A stretch of 64,000 nucleotides of DNA, from NCBI RefSeq assembly GCF_008124625.1, contig NZ_VNHM01000004.1:124001-188000 (forward strand), written 5' to 3'. Below, one piece after another: positions 28,020-36,759 of this stretch. The notes below the pieces were generated by a model. It saw nothing but the letters and a program-made list of their open reading frames with translations. It did not search any database and was not told the DNA's origin. Made by a program: the position numbers and the translations under genes. This stretch comes from Desulfallas thermosapovorans DSM 6562 (GTDB taxonomy: Bacteria > Bacillota > Desulfotomaculia > Desulfotomaculales > Desulfallaceae). How positions within the stretch are numbered: the first letter of the stretch is position 1; each line of letters starts with the position of its first letter.

Positions 28020-28050
28020 ACCGGCTTTGCGATACCAAAGCCGGTTTTTT
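28020..28050 (+). terminator. Rho-independent terminator of the wecB transcript
   Basis: ACCGGCTTTG and CAAAGCCGGT form a perfect 10-bp stem with a 6-nt loop and a T6 run. Confidence 0.88.
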
Positions 28051-28137
28051 GTTACCATAGCACGGCAAAAAAATTAAATCGTTGCAATACGGGGTTTCCC
28101 TGCCCTGGCTGCCTCCCGCTGCGCTGCCTTTTGCTGG

Positions 28138-28153
28138 TGGCATATATATTGCA
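28138..28153 (+). promoter_or_regulatory. Sigma-54 (-24/-12) promoter of the acyl-CoA operon
   Basis: TGGCATATATATTGCA has the invariant GG (28139-28140) and GC (28151-28152) separated by exactly 10 bases, close to the TGGCAC-N5-TTGC consensus. It is the only convincing -24/-12 element I found between the wecB terminator and the dehydrogenase start at 28232. Confidence 0.7.
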
Positions 28154-28231
28154 CAATAAATTTGAAAATTAAATATTTGATTGAGGGAGAAAATGAACAA
28201 ACAAGCTAATGAATAACAGGGAGGATTAAAG

Positions 28232-29389
28232 ATGCATTTTGAATTAACCGAGGAGTTGCTTGATATTCAAAGGATGGCCCGGGATTTTGCCCTTAAGGAA
28301 ATTGCCCCCACTGTGGACGAGGATGACAAGGCCCACCGGTTCCGCCGGGATATCGTTGAAAAGATGGGCGAACTGGGTTTCTTTGGCTGTGTGGTGCCCG
28401 AGGAATATGGCGGCAATGAAACCGGCTTTTTGGCCATTACTCTCATTGCCGAACAAATAGCCCGGGTACACAGTTCCATGCGCCTGCCCTTCAATATGAA
28501 CGCCCTGGGCCCCGCGCTGACTATTTTGCGCTATGGCAATGAAGAAACCAAGCGAAAATGGGTGCCCGGCCTTGTGGATGCCAGTAAAATGGGCTGCTTT
28601 GCCATTACCGAAGCCAATGCCGGTTCCGATGTGGCCAGCATGAAAACCAGAGCTATTTGGGATGGCGAAAAATACGTGCTAAACGGTGACAAAATGTGGA
28701 TCTCCAATGCTCCCGTGGCCGACGTGGCCCTGGTATATGCCTATACCAACCCCGAAATCAGGGTCAAGGGCATGTCCGCATTTGCGGTGGATATGAAATC
28801 CCCCGGTATAACCGTGGAACCCATCACCGAAAAGCTGGGCACCTGGGCCGCCCCGGTGGGCGTGATTACCTTTGAAGACACCCCTGTGCCCCGGGAAGCG
28901 CTGCTTGGTGAAGAAGGGCAGGGCTTTAAAATCTGCATGGAGCAGCTTAACGACACCCGTCTGGGCTGTGCCGCCGGCGGCCTCGGCGTGGCCCAGGCCT
29001 GTATTGATGCCGTGCTGCAATACGCCAACCAGCGGGTGCAATTTGGCCAGCCCATTGGTAAATTTCAAATGAACCAGGATCTTATTGCCCAGATGATCGT
29101 TAAAACCGAAGCGGCCCGTTTGCTGCTGTACAAGGCGGCCTGGCTCAAGGACCAGGACAAACCCCATACCCTGGAAACCTCCATGGCCAAATACTACTGC
29201 GGCGAAGCGGCCAACTATAATGCGGATTGCGCCATGAAAATTTTCGGCTCCTACGGTTATTCCGAGGAATACCCGGTGGCCCGCTACTACCGCGACGCCA
29301 AATCCTATCAAATTGTTGAAGGCACCAGCAATATACAGAAATTTATCATTGCCCAGGATGCCCTCGGATACCGCAAGGCCAACCGTTAA
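28232..29389 (+). CDS. acyl-CoA dehydrogenase (possibly glutaryl-CoA type)
   Basis: FAD-dependent acyl-CoA dehydrogenase of 385 residues, acting in the cytoplasm with electron-transferring flavoprotein. Family motifs are clear: CFAITEANAGSD, the QFGQPIGKFQ region, and the catalytic Glu in QIVEGTSNIQ. The substrate cannot be read directly. The two subunits of a biotin-dependent Na+ decarboxylase just downstream suggest a non-decarboxylating glutaryl-CoA dehydrogenase feeding glutaconyl-CoA decarboxylase, as in anaerobic aromatic and dicarboxylate breakdown; other short-chain substrates remain possible. ATG follows AGGGAGGATTAAAG. Transcription is likely from the -24/-12 promoter at 28138. Confidence 0.88.
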   Translation: MHFELTEELLDIQRMARDFALKEIAPTVDEDDKAHRFRRDIVEKMGELGFFGCVVPEEYGGNETGFLAITLIAEQIARVHSSMRLPFNMNALGPALTILRYGNEETKRKWVPGLVDASKMGCFAITEANAGSDVASMKTRAIWDGEKYVLNGDKMWISNAPVADVALVYAYTNPEIRVKGMSAFAVDMKSPGITVEPITEKLGTWAAPVGVITFEDTPVPREALLGEEGQGFKICMEQLNDTRLGCAAGGLGVAQACIDAVLQYANQRVQFGQPIGKFQMNQDLIAQMIVKTEAARLLLYKAAWLKDQDKPHTLETSMAKYYCGEAANYNADCAMKIFGSYGYSEEYPVARYYRDAKSYQIVEGTSNIQKFIIAQDALGYRKANR

Positions 29390-29432
29390 CCGTATAATTA
29401 ATAAACTCGTTCAGTTAAAGCTGGGCACCGGG

Positions 29433-29462
29433 CTTCAGGTGGGGATTCTACCCCACCTGAAG
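29433..29462 (+). other. Perfect 12-bp hairpin between dehydrogenase and crotonase genes
   Basis: CTTCAGGTGGGG and CCCCACCTGAAG surround a 6-nt loop. It is followed by A residues, not T, so it is not a plus-strand terminator; it may stabilise or process the mRNA. Confidence 0.65.
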
Positions 29463-29514
29463 AAAAATAGGAAATTTAATAAACAAGCCGAAAAGGATTA
29501 AAGGAGGGCTTTGA

Positions 29515-30309
29515 GTGGAAAGTCGTGACATATTATTTAACCTGCAGGACGGTATAGCAACAATAACTTTGAACCGGCCGGAAAAAAAGAATGCCTTCAA
29601 TTTAAACATGATCCGCCAGTGGGTGGAGGCGCTGGAGGAATGCCGCAGCAATCCCGCTGTAAAAGTGGTGGTGGTGACCGGCGCGGGTAATGCCTTTTGC
29701 AGCGGCGGCGACGTCGGCACCCTCAAACCCGAGGACCAGACGCCCCTGGATAGTAAAAATTTTTTATGGAAAAACGTGCACCGGGTGGCGCTGACCCTGG
29801 AAGACCTTGATAAGCCTGTTATCGCCGCGGTAAACGGTGTGGCCGTGGGGGCGGGCCTGGACATGGCGCTGATGTGTGATTTGCGCTTCGCCGCTGACAC
29901 CGCCCGTTTTTCCGAAGGGTATGTCAAGGTGGGCCTGGTGCCGGGAGATGGGGGCGCGTATTTTCTGCCGCGGCTGGTTGGCGCGGCCAAAGCCCTGGAA
30001 CTGCTCTGGACCGGTGACTTTATTGATGCCCGGGAAGCTCTGCGTATCGGCATGGTGAACAGGGTCTACCCCGGGGACAAATTGCTGGACGAAACCTATT
30101 CCTTTGCTGAAAGGTTGGCCACGGGGCCGGAGGTGGCCATCAGGGCCATTAAGCGGGCTGTGTACCAGTGCATGAGAACAGACCTGCGCACGGCCCTGGA
30201 CATGATTTCATCCCACTTTGCCGTGGTACAGTTTACCGAAGACCACGCCGAAGGCATAAAGTCCTTTGCCCAAAGGCGCAAGCCCAATTTTACCACCAGG
30301 GACGAGTAA
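29515..30309 (+). CDS. crotonase-family enzyme (enoyl-CoA hydratase/isomerase)
   Basis: A crotonase-fold protein of 264 residues with the oxyanion-hole segments NAFCSGGDV and VNGVAVGAGLDMALMCD. By hand alignment with rat enoyl-CoA hydratase, the position of the catalytic Glu144 is Asp (GLDMA) and that of Glu164 is Tyr (SEGYVKVG), while an Asp appears in PGDGG. This departs from a standard hydratase and may point to an isomerase, hydrolase or other crotonase chemistry. GTG 29515 follows AAAGGAGGG. It lies between the dehydrogenase and the decarboxylase subunits, probably in one operon. Confidence 0.82.
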   Translation: MESRDILFNLQDGIATITLNRPEKKNAFNLNMIRQWVEALEECRSNPAVKVVVVTGAGNAFCSGGDVGTLKPEDQTPLDSKNFLWKNVHRVALTLEDLDKPVIAAVNGVAVGAGLDMALMCDLRFAADTARFSEGYVKVGLVPGDGGAYFLPRLVGAAKALELLWTGDFIDAREALRIGMVNRVYPGDKLLDETYSFAERLATGPEVAIRAIKRAVYQCMRTDLRTALDMISSHFAVVQFTEDHAEGIKSFAQRRKPNFTTRDE

Positions 30310-30323
30310 AGACCTGTGCTGAT

Positions 30324-30381
30324 GGTACCGGGTGTTGAAATGTTGAAAGTTAAAACTTTCAACACTTCAACACCCGGTACC
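30324..30381 (+). repeat. Family 1 intergenic palindrome, complete copy
   Basis: A 58-base palindrome from GGTACCGGGTGTTGAA to TTCAACACCCGGTACC; the outer GGTACC replaces GGTGCC with the matching change on the other arm. The centre AAAGTTaaAACTTT is the same as in the 13776 copy. Confidence 0.8.
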
Positions 30382-30510
30382 AGTTTAGGGACTTCACCGT
30401 TAATCTTCTATCATTTAACACTTAGTTCTGGCAGGAAAATCAATATTGTGCAGCGAAATACGAAAATTCGTGAAAGATTTTGAAAAAACTTTGCATAGGG
30501 AGGTAAGTGT

Positions 30511-30660
30511 ATGGTTGACTGGGGTATGGCCGCATCGGTGGCTATATCGGGAATTGTATCTGTTTTTGCGGTACTGATAATGCTACAAATCGGAGTACAA
30601 ATCACCGGTATGGTTATAGACAGCCAGGCTAAAAAGCAATCCCAAAAACAAAATACCTGA
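30511..30660 (+). CDS. OadG-like small membrane subunit of a Na+-translocating decarboxylase
   Basis: A 49-residue protein with one transmembrane helix (about residues 7-35, SVAISGIVSVFAVLIMLQIG) and a polar, Lys/Gln-rich tail, like the gamma/delta chains (OadG, MmdD, GcdD) that hold the complex together. ATG 30511 is preceded by AGGGAGGTAAG. It lies 57 bases before the beta subunit. Identification rests on topology and context rather than on a strong motif. Confidence 0.65.
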   Translation: MVDWGMAASVAISGIVSVFAVLIMLQIGVQITGMVIDSQAKKQSQKQNT

Positions 30661-30717
30661 ATAAGTTGAATTGAATTAGGCCTTATTAAATCATATCATT
30701 AGGAGGATTCTCTATTC

Positions 30718-31830
30718 ATGGAACAGCTGGCAGAAATATTTAGTGGAATTGGGGTTATGCAGCTGACCCTGGGCAATGTGACCATGTGGCTGGTTGCCTT
30801 TGTCCTTTTTTACCTGGCCATCAAGAAGGGAGTTGAGCCGCTGCTCCTGCTGCCCATCGGCTTTGGGATATTTGCGGCCAACTTTCCCCTGACCGGCCTA
30901 TTGGAAGAGGGTGGACTGTTTTATATCTTTTATCATTACGGCATTGCCAATGAATTGATCCCGCCCCTTATTTTCCTCGGCCTGGGGGCGATGACCGACT
31001 TTGGTCCGGTGTTGGCCAATCCTAAAACACTGCTGCTGGGAGCGGCTGCCCAGCTGGGTGTTTATGCAGCATTCTTTGGGGCCCTGCTGGTGGGTTTCAC
31101 CGTTGCCGAAGCGGCCTGTATCGGCATTATCGGTGGTGCCGACGGCCCCACCTCCATATTCCTTTCCGCCAACCTGGCCCCGCACATGATGGGCTCGGTG
31201 GCGGTGGCGGCGTATTCTTACATGGCACTGGTGCCCATAATTATTCCGCCCATTGCCAAATTACTCACCACCAAAGAAGAGCGGGCCATGGTGATGCAGA
31301 TGACCCGCATGCCCAGCAAAACGGAGAAAATTATTTTTCCCATTATTACGTCAATTATTGTTATGCTGCTGGTGCCCAAGTCAGCACCGCTGATTGCCAT
31401 GTTCATGTTGGGTAACCTGTTCATGGAAAGCGGTGCGGTGGAACGGTTGACCAATGTCAGCCGGGATCAGTTGATGAATATCGTTACTATTATCCTTGGG
31501 CTGGGCGTTGGCTCCACCATGACGGCGGAAACCTTTCTGAACCCAAAAACCATCGGCGTATTTGCCATGGGCGTGGTGGCCTTTGCCTTTGCTACAGCGG
31601 GCGGTGTATTGATCGCCAAGCTGATGAACCTGTTCGTCAAAAATAAGGTCAATCCCCTTATCGGTGCCGCCGGCGTGTCCGCCGTACCCATGGCGGCCCG
31701 GGTGGTCCATAACATGGGTGCCGAGGCCAACCCCCAAAATTACCTGTTGATGCACGCCATGGGACCCAACGTGGCCGGTGTTATCGGCACGGCTGTAGCC
31801 GCCGGTGCTTTCATAGCGGCGATCATGTAG
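30718..31830 (+). CDS. Na+-translocating decarboxylase beta subunit (GcdB/OadB/MmdB family)
   Basis: A polytopic membrane protein of 370 residues that couples decarboxylation of a carboxybiotin carrier to Na+ export. The signature GGADGPTSIF lies near residue 139, and MAARVVHNMGAEANPQNYLLMHAMGPNVAGVIG closes the protein as in GcdB/OadB. ATG 30718 follows TTAGGAGGA. The carboxyltransferase (alpha) and biotin carrier subunits are not in this window, so the substrate (glutaconyl-, methylmalonyl-CoA or oxaloacetate) is open; the acyl-CoA context favours a CoA ester. Confidence 0.9.
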   Translation: MEQLAEIFSGIGVMQLTLGNVTMWLVAFVLFYLAIKKGVEPLLLLPIGFGIFAANFPLTGLLEEGGLFYIFYHYGIANELIPPLIFLGLGAMTDFGPVLANPKTLLLGAAAQLGVYAAFFGALLVGFTVAEAACIGIIGGADGPTSIFLSANLAPHMMGSVAVAAYSYMALVPIIIPPIAKLLTTKEERAMVMQMTRMPSKTEKIIFPIITSIIVMLLVPKSAPLIAMFMLGNLFMESGAVERLTNVSRDQLMNIVTIILGLGVGSTMTAETFLNPKTIGVFAMGVVAFAFATAGGVLIAKLMNLFVKNKVNPLIGAAGVSAVPMAARVVHNMGAEANPQNYLLMHAMGPNVAGVIGTAVAAGAFIAAIM

Positions 31831-31889
31831 CCTTAGCCCTTGATTTAAACAACTAATTAGATATGTTACCTTGACGGTACAATAAAATG

Positions 31890-31923
31890 CCGGGCTGTCT
31901 GTTACACAGCCCGGTAATTTTAT
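31890..31923 (+). terminator. Rho-independent terminator of the decarboxylase operon
   Basis: CCGGGCTGT and ACAGCCCGG form a 9-bp stem with a 7-nt loop followed by TAATTTTATTT, 60 bases after the beta-subunit stop. Confidence 0.8.
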
Positions 31924-32017
31924 TTATACAGGTTGAAAGGCTGCCCGCCGCCATTGCGCCAAGCTCGGGCTTTTCTGCCGCCACGGATAAAGGCGGTAGT
32001 TCCCGCTCCCCGGCATT

Positions 32018-32056
32018 GGTGCCGGGTGTTCCAAGGTTGAAACAACGCCCGGCACC
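32018..32056 (+). repeat. Family 1 intergenic palindrome, short copy
   Basis: GGTGCCGGGTGTT pairs with AACgCCCGGCACC around a 13-nt loop; the inner stem has been lost. Confidence 0.7.
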
Positions 32057-32095
32057 GTCGTAGCCGGCACCGTTATAATGCTGCTGCAACAGTGC

Positions 32096-34222
32096 TCAAA
32101 GGGGTAGCCCCTGCTCTCTTAGGCGGTTTACCTTGCGAACAATGGTGGACTGGTCCACCTGCAGCGCCCTGGCGGCCTTGTAAGTGCTGCCCAGCTCTTT
32201 TAGGGCGGCTCCGATAAGCTGGCGTTCCAGTTCCAGTTGGGCTGCTTTCAATGGAATAATCCCCCGCACGGTTATGTGATTTTGCCCGCCGGGCAGTTGC
32301 TCGGGTAGTACCGGGGGTGCCATGTCCAGCGGTATTTCCACGGATTGAATAACCGGCCCGGCGGAGGTGACCAGCAGCCGCTCCACCACATTCTTGACTT
32401 CCCGCACATTTCCCGGCCAGTGGTATTCCACTAGCGCCTTGAACACCGCGGGAGCAAATTCCTTTTTAATGTTATACAACTTTTCAAATTGCTTTTTAAA
32501 CCAGTAGACCAGGGGGATGATATCGTCCTTTCTCTCCCGCAGGGGCGGTATTGTAATGGGCACCACGTTCAACCGGAAATATAAATCCTCCCGGAATTTG
32601 CCCTCCTTGACCAGTTCCTCCAGTTGTTTATTGGTGGCCGCGATGATTCGTACATCCACCGGCCGGGATTTGGTCCCGCCGATACGGGTAATTTCCCTTT
32701 CCTGCAATGCCCGCAGTAATTTAACCTGGAATAGCAGGGGCAGGTCGCCGATTTCGTCCAGGAACAATGTACCGTTATCCGCCAGTTCAAACATACCGGG
32801 CTTGCCCTCCCGGCCGGCCCCTGTGAAAGCACCCTTTTCATAGCCGAACATTTCCGATTCCAGCAGGTTTTCGGGTATGGCACCGCAGTTTACCGTGATA
32901 AAGGGGCCGCTGCCCCTTTTGCTGTTTTTATGGATGGTTTTGGCCACCACTTCCTTGCCCACGCCCGATTCCCCCAGCAGCAGCACCGTGGTATCAACCT
33001 GGGCCAGACGCAGGGCCATCTCCGCCACCTTTTGCATTTTGGTGGACTTGACAATCATGCCGGTTTGGTGGATCAATTTGCTGCGCAGCTGGTTTAGTTC
33101 ACCCCGGTAACGCTCGCTCAAAGCAATGCTCTGTTCCAATTGATTTTTCAGGCTGTTCAAGTCCGACATATCCCTAATATTGATGACCACCCGCTCAATT
33201 TCACCCCGCTGGTTATACACCGGGTTGCCCGTAATCAGCAATTGATTCCGGTGGGCGGTCAATTGAGACAAGGTGACGACCCCGTTTTGTTCAACTACGG
33301 CATCCACCACGGACCGGGCATAAACCCCCGCAGTTACCAGATCCGCCATGGTCTTGCCCTGTATGCTGGCCCCGGGCAGGCCCGTGATGCGTTCATGGGC
33401 CTTGTTGGCCCGGATTATTTTTCCCTGGCGGTCGGTGATGATAATGCCGTCATAGGATGATTCGATGATGGTTTCCAGTTCCCTGTTCAACTGCTTGACC
33501 GAGCTTAGTTCCTCGGAAATAAATTCAAATTCCGATATATCCTGAAACACGCCGATGGCCCCCACCACCCGGCCGTTTTCAATGATGGGGCTGCGATTGG
33601 TCAGGTAGATGTGCGTACCCGACGAATATTCCACCGAGAATTTATATTGAGACTGGTAATTGCCGTGCTCCAGAATATCCAGCAGTCCCTGGGGAATGAT
33701 AACTTGGGAAAGGTGGCGGCCCAGGGCCTCGCTTTTTCTGCGGCGGGTGATCTTTTCCGCCGCCAGGTTGAAGGTGGTGACAATGCCATCCTTGTCAATG
33801 GCCACGATGCCGTTATGGGCCGAGTCCAAAATGGTCTCAGCCTGCTGCAGCATTTGGGCGGCCATTTTAAAAAGGGTATGGCCCACTTCCGAGCGGTCCA
33901 GTATGCCGGTAAAGCGACCGCTATCATCCACCACCGGAATAACATTGGCCGGCAGGGTCCAGGCGTCGGAAAGGGGGGCGTCCTCTTTAAGTATGCAAAC
34001 TTCCCGCTGCATGATGTCTCGCACTTTCACGTTGTCATCCAGTACCCGGGGACCGGCGTTTATTATTTCGTCCCGGGACACAATGCCGGTGATGCGGCCG
34101 CCGTGGTCCGTGACGGGAACGCCGATGAGCCCGGCCCGGCTGATAATTTGCCAGGCTTCACGGGCGGATTGCTCCGGGTTGACAGTGGTGTTGCTTGGGA
34201 GCATGATATCCTTTACCAACAT
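32096..34222 (-). CDS. sigma-54-dependent activator with CBS and PAS domains
   Basis: An enhancer-binding regulator of 708 residues. Domains in order: a CBS pair (about 1-118), PAS domain 1 (130-240), PAS domain 2 (250-365), an AAA+ motor (395-620) with Walker A GESGVGKE, the sigma-54 contact loop GAFTGA and Walker B LFLDEIGD, and a C-terminal Fis/TyrR-type helix-turn-helix ([17 protein letters not shown]). The CBS domains suggest sensing of adenine nucleotides or CoA derivatives. It is convergent with the acyl-CoA operon, which carries a -24/-12 promoter and upstream palindromes, so it is the likely regulator. An RpoN gene is not in the window. Confidence 0.93.
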   Translation of the reverse strand: MLVKDIMLPSNTTVNPEQSAREAWQIISRAGLIGVPVTDHGGRITGIVSRDEIINAGPRVLDDNVKVRDIMQREVCILKEDAPLSDAWTLPANVIPVVDDSGRFTGILDRSEVGHTLFKMAAQMLQQAETILDSAHNGIVAIDKDGIVTTFNLAAEKITRRRKSEALGRHLSQVIIPQGLLDILEHGNYQSQYKFSVEYSSGTHIYLTNRSPIIENGRVVGAIGVFQDISEFEFISEELSSVKQLNRELETIIESSYDGIIITDRQGKIIRANKAHERITGLPGASIQGKTMADLVTAGVYARSVVDAVVEQNGVVTLSQLTAHRNQLLITGNPVYNQRGEIERVVINIRDMSDLNSLKNQLEQSIALSERYRGELNQLRSKLIHQTGMIVKSTKMQKVAEMALRLAQVDTTVLLLGESGVGKEVVAKTIHKNSKRGSGPFITVNCGAIPENLLESEMFGYEKGAFTGAGREGKPGMFELADNGTLFLDEIGDLPLLFQVKLLRALQEREITRIGGTKSRPVDVRIIAATNKQLEELVKEGKFREDLYFRLNVVPITIPPLRERKDDIIPLVYWFKKQFEKLYNIKKEFAPAVFKALVEYHWPGNVREVKNVVERLLVTSAGPVIQSVEIPLDMAPPVLPEQLPGGQNHITVRGIIPLKAAQLELERQLIGAALKELGSTYKAARALQVDQSTIVRKVNRLREQGLPL

Positions 34223-34323
34223 TTTATCACCGCCTTTGGCTCCCTGTAATATGCGAATATTTTTAATAATTATACCGCCTGAACAGGCTGTTCGAAAAGG
34301 TCCGGTTTGCTGCCTTTTGCTTT

Positions 34324-34348
34324 GGTGCCCCTTTCAACACCCGGCACC
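34324..34348 (+). repeat. Family 1 repeat, collapsed copy
   Basis: The outer ends GGTGCC and CACCCGGCACC remain with most of the central stem missing; the leading GCTTTGGTGCC is shared with the 5313 and 12656 copies. Confidence 0.6.
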
Positions 34349-34498
34349 AAATAAGGGGCAGTAATGCATATAACCAGTGGTGGTTTGAAAGGCTAAAGAC
34401 GAACAATAATGCCAGATTTTGTGGTGCAAAAAGGCCTGTATAATCCATAGAGACTGAAGGAAAAAAAGCTTTAGCGGAGAATCCTTTAAAGGAGTTTG

Positions 34499-34526
34499 TT
34501 TGAAAAGCAGCATTTTATCATATAAT
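34499..34526 (+). promoter_or_regulatory. Candidate sigma-A promoter for the atp operon
   Basis: TATAAT (34521-34526) with TTTGAA at 34499 (16-bp spacer) or TTGAAA at 34500 (15-bp spacer). It is about 215 bases before the first atp gene. Confidence 0.45.
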
Positions 34527-34742
34527 TATACATACCGTCATACAATTTTTGGTAGGATGGTTTGTGTTATGGGGTTAAATAAAGTTCGACACAGTGCGCA
34601 AAATAAATTTACAAAAAGTGCGGATCTCCCTGAAGGAATACTATCTTTTTTGTAGAAATCTAATCATTAAGCGAAATGTAAAGTGCGCGACAATAAAATG
34701 CATTTTATACGACAATTTTCGCAAAATTAAGGCGTGGTTATT

Positions 34743-34970
34743 GTGGGGGAACCAAAGGGTAAGAAAAACGGGGCACTGACTGCCATAGCCGTCACCACCA
34801 CCATCGGCACCGAGCTAGCCATCACTACCCTTTTGGGATTTTACGGTGGCAGGTTGCTGGATGACAAGCTGGGCACCGAACCCTGGTTTTTGGTGGCCGG
34901 TGTTTTGGCAGGCGTGGGCCTGGGCATTATGGGGATAGTTAAAACGCTGCAGCGGTTTTTCCCCGGTTGA
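34743..34970 (+). CDS. atpZ: AtpZ/AtpI-family protein at the head of the ATP synthase operon
   Basis: A protein of 75 residues: a charged N-terminus (GEPKGKKNG), then two helices (AVTTTIGTELAITTLLGFYGG and FLVAGVLAGVGLGIMGIVKTL) with the GRLLDDKLGTEPW loop typical of the AtpZ/AtpI type. These proteins assist assembly or Mg2+ supply of F-type synthases. GTG 34743 is preferred, about 10 nt after AAGG; GTG 34734 is an alternative. Confidence 0.8.
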   Translation: MGEPKGKKNGALTAIAVTTTIGTELAITTLLGFYGGRLLDDKLGTEPWFLVAGVLAGVGLGIMGIVKTLQRFFPG

Positions 34971-35107
34971 GACGGCCTGCAAGGGATTCCCCCGGGATGA
35001 CACCGGCTATTTACGGTTTAATTAAATAAATAATAAATGCCGCCTTACATAAATTAGGAAACAAGCAAGTGTCAGCGGGGTAAAAAGTAGGTTAAGGAGC
35101 GATAAAA

Positions 35108-35545
35108 TTGCTGTTCAAACCAACACCCATAAGAAATATAGACCAGCAGTTTACCCGCACCAAAAAGGCGATGGTTATTACCATGGTGCTCGTATCTCCG
35201 GGGCTGATCATTAATCCCGGGGATGCATTGATCCTTGGTTATCTCGTGGGCGGTGTTTTCGGCCTGCTGAATATTTTCTTCCTGGCCCGGCGTATCAACA
35301 CCCTGTCCCAGTTAATCATCGATAAGGGCGCTTCCTACCGGCAGGCTGTATTTTTTATGCAGGCCGGCTTTTACCCCCGGATGGGGATGATCATCGGCAT
35401 CTGTGCCCTGGCCAGCCAAATTGATTTCTTGAATGTTTACGGTGTGGGGGCGGGGATTTTACTGCCCACACTTATTACCACGGTGGATGCCAATTTGGCG
35501 CTGTACCGTTATTATACGGCGCATGATGCCGTTGATAAAATATAA
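35108..35545 (+). CDS. atpI: ATP synthase subunit I
   Basis: A membrane protein of 145 residues with four hydrophobic segments and the ATP-synt_I pattern (RRINTLSQLI, YPRMGMIIGICALASQI). AtpI proteins help assemble the c-ring. TTG 35108 follows AAGGAGCG. It lies just before the a subunit, as usual. Confidence 0.85.
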   Translation: MLFKPTPIRNIDQQFTRTKKAMVITMVLVSPGLIINPGDALILGYLVGGVFGLLNIFFLARRINTLSQLIIDKGASYRQAVFFMQAGFYPRMGMIIGICALASQIDFLNVYGVGAGILLPTLITTVDANLALYRYYTAHDAVDKI

Positions 35546-35580
35546 AAATATTTTTTTAAAGGGAAAGGGGTGAGAGAGAG

Positions 35581-36330
35581 TTGGCTGCAGATGCAGGTCA
35601 TGCAAGTCAGGATATGTTAACCAGGGTACACCATGATTTAAACTTTTGGGGGTTTCCCGAAGCGCCGGTGGATTTGGGGTTCGGTCCCGTAAACCTGAAA
35701 ACACTGGTCATGACCTGGGTTGTGATGGGGCTGGTGATATTGTTCACCGTTACGGCCACCCGTAACATGCAATTAAAACGACCCGGCAAGATGCAATTGA
35801 TGGTGGAAGAGGTGTTCCAGTTCCTGCGGGGCCTGGCTGTTGAAAACCTGGGCACCCAGAAAGCGAACAGCCTGATGTTCCTGGTTTTCAGCCTGTTCAT
35901 CTATCTGCTGTTCAGTAACCTGTGGGGGCTTATCCCCACTATGATGTCACCTACGGCGGATGTAAACACCACACTGGGGATGTCTATTTCAGTATTCATT
36001 TTGGTACAGATTTTAGGTCTTTATTACAAAAAACTTAAGTTCTTCAAGCACTTCATAGAGCCCTTTGTATTCTTCCTGCCACTGGTCATTGTCGAGGAAT
36101 TGTCCAAGCCTCTGACACTGGGCTTTCGTATTTATGGCAACATATATGCCGGTGAGGTCCTTATCGCGGTGCTTTTAGGGTTAATCCCCCTGACTGCCAC
36201 TATTTTCGGCGGTTTCGTCGCATCGGTCGTATGGTTGTCATTCAGTATCTTTGTCGGTTTCGTCCAGGCATTTATCTTTACCATGTTGACCATAGCCTAT
36301 ATTTCACAGGCGACCACTGATCAACATTAA
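35581..36330 (+). CDS. atpB: ATP synthase subunit a
   Basis: Membrane stator subunit carrying the ion half-channels, 249 residues. The essential Arg is in TLGFRIYGNIYAGE. Helices and the GLIPLTATIFGG segment follow the family pattern. TTG 35581 is preceded by AAAGGGGTGAGAG. It forms the F0 sector with the c-ring encoded next. Confidence 0.95.
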   Translation: MAADAGHASQDMLTRVHHDLNFWGFPEAPVDLGFGPVNLKTLVMTWVVMGLVILFTVTATRNMQLKRPGKMQLMVEEVFQFLRGLAVENLGTQKANSLMFLVFSLFIYLLFSNLWGLIPTMMSPTADVNTTLGMSISVFILVQILGLYYKKLKFFKHFIEPFVFFLPLVIVEELSKPLTLGFRIYGNIYAGEVLIAVLLGLIPLTATIFGGFVASVVWLSFSIFVGFVQAFIFTMLTIAYISQATTDQH

Positions 36331-36399
36331 CGCTTTTTACGGTAACCAGTTTATATCTCACCATATATACAGAGATATGCCACCATAATTTATGTTTAA

Positions 36400-36660
<261 letters not shown>

Positions 36661-36688
36661 TTCTTTCTCGCAAGGAATTATGTGGCGA

Positions 36689-36728
36689 AAGGCGGTGTAG
36701 CGGGCCAAACCCGCTATCGCCTTCCTTT
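36689..36728 (+). terminator. Stem-loop after atpE (partial terminator or stabiliser)
   Basis: AAGGCGgtgTAGCGGG pairs with CCCGCTAtCGCCTT around a 5-nt loop, followed by CCTTTTG. It lies inside the operon between atpE and atpF, so partial termination or mRNA protection could raise c-subunit yield. Confidence 0.7.
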
Positions 36729-36759
36729 TGTCCACGCCCTAAAGGAAGGAGGGTAAGTT

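Larger units (their letters stand above)
34223..34742 (+). other. Intergenic region upstream of the ATP synthase operon
   Basis: This 520-base AT-rich gap holds a Family 1 remnant (34324), a candidate promoter (34499-34526) and several reading frames without credible ribosome sites. The string GTGCGC occurs near 34595 and 34683 in similar surroundings. It is probably a long 5' leader for the atp operon; I see no recognised riboswitch. Confidence 0.45.

Noticed and set aside
29433-29467. Terminator after the acyl-CoA dehydrogenase
   Set aside because: The hairpin is perfect but is followed by A residues, so it cannot act as a plus-strand intrinsic terminator.
34594-34779. 61-codon frame before the atp operon
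   Set aside because: No ribosome site, AT-rich random-looking protein, and it overlaps the atpZ start.
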